DNA of 6,210 bases from Rhodospirillaceae bacterium TMED167 (GTDB lineage Bacteria; Pseudomonadota; Alphaproteobacteria; Rhodospirillales_A; UBA2165). Of this stretch, positions 5,026-6,210 are shown one piece after another. The stretch lies in contig NHHQ01000051.1 in assembly GCA_002170915.1 (NCBI GenBank), positions 23,250-29,459 on the forward strand. The letters run 5' to 3'. The translations under genes were made by a program, and so were the position numbers. Each line of letters begins with the position of its first letter. Within the stretch, counting starts at the first letter, position 1. The notes below the pieces were generated by a model. That model searched no databases, had not been told where the DNA came from, and saw only the letters and a program-made list of their open reading frames with translations.

Positions 5026-6210
5026 GCATTCGCGTTAAGTTTTTAATAACCGCAGTAGGTCTGTTCTGCGGTGCTATTTTTCAGATTTTAGATGCCGCTT
5101 CGGCACGAGCTTCCTCATGTTCTTTATCTGAGATTGCAAGGCACTACCAAGCAGGTTTAAGGCCTGCCACCTCCGGGCGGCATTTAGGCTCTCGCACCAA
5201 ATTGCTGATGCTGGCTGAGGCAGGTTTTGGCCCGGCACAAAGGGAGGTTTCCAAATCGATGGCGCGCGGTCAAGGTGATGAGGGGTCACTTGAGGAGACT
5301 GCGATGTGGGCAGAACTAGCTTTTCGCGACGGGGACAGGGAAGCGCGCGTGTTGTCCCACACATACCGGTCGGCGATGACGGTTGACCAGCGCCATCAGT
5401 TACGCATAGCAATGGGGGGCTGGGTGGGGCGAGCGGTCAGATGTTCAGGCGATCGTGTGATGTTCCACGGTCAGGCTTCATCGATGAAGACACCGCTCAC
5501 CATCAAAATAGAATTCAACAAACGTGTTAAACCCGAGCTTCGGCCATCACTCACAGCGAAGATCAATGCCTTGTTAGACCTGGCCTTGCGGTCTGAACCT
5601 TCCGCTCGGTTATATCTGGGCATGATCGATGCAATTGAAGTCTATCAGGGCAATCGGTACCACCGATATCTCGGCTGGCGACAGAATAGTAAACGGAATG
5701 TCTTGAGATTTGCTAGTTCGAATTTGGAAGATGTGCAGCCCCATATCATCGCCAAAGCCCTGATCGTAGAAGTGAAGCGGCGGGCCTATACTCTGATATC
5801 AAACGCTGAATATGCTGACCCCTACCTGCGCCGCTTTAACGGAAAGTATTTTTTCGGTTCTGCTTATCCTGACATCAACAATGGACGATTTTTTAAGTTA
5901 ATGCGTCAAGCATTTACCAAGATCCAACGTTTGCCGGAAGACATCAGAGTGAATGTGGAGGCCATTGATGAGATTCATTACAACCCCCAGTCAGAATATT
6001 TTGTGAAATATGGCGTCGCAGACTCGTCCGGTGCTTACTATAATAAAATTTTGAGTTCTGATGCTTTGAGCATGATGTTTGTTCGCAGAGATGCGCTTTA
6101 TTCTTCGCCGCTTTTTTTCGTGCGCGTTTTGGTTCATGAGGGAACTCATGCTGTTCAGGATCGAAGAGCGAAACAAAATTTAGCGGAGATTCCTAAGATA
6201 AGACGGCAGT
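5022..6210 (+). CDS. Exported Sel1-repeat protein with HEGTH metallopeptidase motif (partial, runs off the right edge)
   Basis: The frame from ATG 5022 is open for 396 codons to the window end. A signal peptide fits residues 1-30: MSIRVK, a hydrophobic core (7-23), then Ala28-Arg-Ala30 before Ser-Ser-Cys, so the protein is probably periplasmic; Cys33 is a poor lipobox match. Residues 59-110 resemble one or two Sel1-like helical repeats: LLMLAEAGFGPAQREVSKSM, then AMWAELAFRDGDREARVL. A long central part (120-360) is not recognised. Residues 368-380 read VRVLVHEGTHAVQ, with HExxH at 372-376, the zinc-binding and catalytic motif of gluzincin/metzincin-type metallopeptidases, on a predicted helix after a hydrophobic stretch. 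The third zinc ligand would lie beyond the edge. The start overlaps the stop of the J-protein gene by four bases, with no separate ribosome binding site, so coupled translation is likely. The substrate and family are unknown; HExxH can occur by chance, but the VHEGTHAVQ context is typical of real active sites. Confidence 0.78.
   Translation, partial: MSIRVKFLITAVGLFCGAIFQILDAASARASSCSLSEIARHYQAGLRPATSGRHLGSRTKLLMLAEAGFGPAQREVSKSMARGQGDEGSLEETAMWAELAFRDGDREARVLSHTYRSAMTVDQRHQLRIAMGGWVGRAVRCSGDRVMFHGQASSMKTPLTIKIEFNKRVKPELRPSLTAKINALLDLALRSEPSARLYLGMIDAIEVYQGNRYHRYLGWRQNSKRNVLRFASSNLEDVQPHIIAKALIVEVKRRAYTLISNAEYADPYLRRFNGKYFFGSAYPDINNGRFFKLMRQAFTKIQRLPEDIRVNVEAIDEIHYNPQSEYFVKYGVADSSGAYYNKILSSDALSMMFVRRDALYSSPLFFVRVLVHEGTHAVQDRRAKQNLAEIPKIRRQ

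Noticed and set aside
5074..5412. Minus-strand ORF of 112 codons after the J-protein gene
   Set aside because: It is antisense to the exported metallopeptidase frame, which is open for 396 codons with a signal peptide and HEGTH motif.

Overview
The window looks like ordinary chromosomal DNA from an alphaproteobacterium. The reasons are mid-range GC, Alphaproteobacteria-type protein families, and a short J-domain membrane protein of the type found in that class. This assignment rests on recognising protein style and has not been tested by a search. No rRNA, tRNA, CRISPR array, insertion sequence or phage gene was found.

Layout. Bases 1-50 are the last codons of a plus-strand gene that enters from the left. 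Bases 51-417 hold no convincing gene. Two minus-strand genes follow, and they probably form one transcription unit read from right to left: first an FAD-dependent oxidoreductase of the L-2-hydroxyglutarate oxidase (LhgO) family (2683-1571), then, 58 bases downstream, an exported protein of the MJ1477/TM1410 (GH114-related) glycoside-hydrolase-like family (1512-418). A candidate promoter lies before the oxidoreductase and a GC-rich palindrome lies just after the exported protein. Bases 2684-3567 are a long divergent gap. It seems to hold a decayed plus-strand gene with a signal peptide in one frame and protein-like segments continuing in two other frames, then a small ORF, then a promoter-like region with four copies of the hexamer CAACTG/CAGTTG.

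The right half is a tightly packed plus-strand operon of three genes: a cytosolic von Willebrand factor A-like (VWA) protein with a metal-ion-dependent adhesion site (MIDAS) motif (3568-4275), a membrane protein with a C-terminal Tim14/Pam18-like J domain (4285-5025), and an exported protein with Sel1-like helical repeats and a zinc-metallopeptidase HEGTH motif (5022 to beyond the right edge). Gaps are 9 bases and a 4-base ATGA overlap. The last gene has no stop inside the window, so an ORF caller that needs a stop would miss it.

Two points deserve most attention. First, the TM1410-like protein appears circularly permuted: the segments that normally form the C-terminal half of the barrel come first. 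Several acidic family residues are also replaced. Second, the VWA / membrane J protein / exported metallopeptidase operon looks like a three-compartment module of unknown function. It could link a cytosolic metal-binding VWA protein and an Hsp70 co-chaperone at the membrane to a protease in the periplasm.
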